Position numbers and translations under genes: made by a program
Assembly: GCA_039208045.1 (NCBI GenBank)
Contig: JBCCRH010000382.1
Span: 1 to 6,029, forward strand
From: JBCCRH01 sp039208045
GTDB lineage: Bacteria; Bacteroidota; Bacteroidia; Chitinophagales; Saprospiraceae
Direction of reading: 5' to 3'
DNA: 6,029 bases
The notes under the pieces: model-generated
What the model saw: the letters and a program-made list of their open reading frames with translations, nothing else
What the model was told of the DNA's origin: nothing
Databases searched by the model: none
Shown: positions 5,984 through 6,029 of the stretch, one piece after another
Numbering within the stretch: the first letter of the stretch is position 1
How the letters are laid out: each line of letters begins with the position of its first letter

Positions 5984-6029
5984 TAATTTTGCTGATAAAT
6001 GTGGTGCGTAGCAATGAAGACAGGAAGTG
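5984..6029 (+). promoter_or_regulatory. Possible promoter and start of a downstream gene
   Basis: TAATTTTG (5984-5991) matches the Bacteroidota -7 consensus TAnnTTTG, but no TTG lies at the expected distance upstream. ATG codons at 5999 and 6014 share one frame that stays open to the window edge. The later one (MKTGS) leaves a more plausible leader after the box. Too little is visible to name a gene. Confidence 0.28.

Larger units (their letters stand above)
5623..6029. other. Non-coding stretch rich in inverted and near-direct repeats
   Basis: No convincing complete protein gene lies after the regulator. The stretch holds a 114-bp imperfect inverted repeat (5669-5782), GC-rich near-repeats (CATCGGGGCTG at 5797, CATCGGGAGGCTG at 5808, and GGGGGCAAT at both 5742 and 5836), a pseudoknot-like element (5831-5901), an A/T-rich segment, and a possible promoter at 5984. 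A small stem at 5637-5657 (GGGCAGC/GCTGTCC) follows the regulator but lacks a T-run after it, so it is not a good intrinsic terminator. Confidence 0.6.

Overview
The window looks like a chromosomal segment of a Bacteroidota bacterium, possibly a Saprospiria (Lewinella/Haliscomenobacter-like) lineage. Three things support this. A secreted protease carries a type IX secretion C-terminal sorting domain preceded by the LPIELLSF-type module common in that phylum. A promoter of the Bacteroidota form (TTG, 19 bp, TAnnTTTG) lies upstream of the tRNA. Shine-Dalgarno sequences are weak or absent. The order-level placement is inference; the phylum is fairly secure.

Left edge (1-475): the first 221 bases hold the 3' end of a gene that enters from outside the window. 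Read in frame 3 it has the typical C-terminus of a PIWI-domain prokaryotic Argonaute (pAgo), but an in-frame TAA at 111-113 cuts off what would be the last 35 residues. The frame then stays open and pAgo-like to a TAG at 219-221. Two hairpins follow. One (345-371) looks like a + strand terminator for the pAgo gene, the other (306-277) like a - strand terminator for the convergent tRNA-Lys(TTT) gene at 475-403. The 3' end of the tRNA faces the pAgo remnant, which would fit an accessory region at a tRNA site, although no att repeat is visible.

Middle (476-2648): after the tRNA promoter comes a - strand pair, dinB (DNA polymerase IV, GTG start) and a HAD-family phosphatase, whose start overlaps the dinB stop by four bases (ATGA). 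A 192-bp divergent intergenic region separates dinB from the next gene.

Right half (2649-6029): a 705-residue secreted metzincin-type zinc protease (N-terminal beta-rich domain, IPT/TIG-like domain, HExxHxxGxxH catalytic domain, type IX sorting tail) is followed by a Crp/Fnr-family regulator with an altered cyclic-nucleotide motif. A 9-bp inverted repeat lies just upstream of the regulator. The last ~400 bases contain no convincing complete gene. They hold a 114-bp imperfect inverted repeat, short GC-rich near-repeats, and a compact element in which a hairpin loop is exactly complementary to a downstream segment (pseudoknot topology). A possible promoter and start of another + strand gene sit at the very end.

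Functionally this is mostly housekeeping and accessory chromosome: translesion DNA synthesis, protein export and transcription control. The two items most worth following are the interrupted Argonaute at the left edge and the structured non-coding DNA at the right end.
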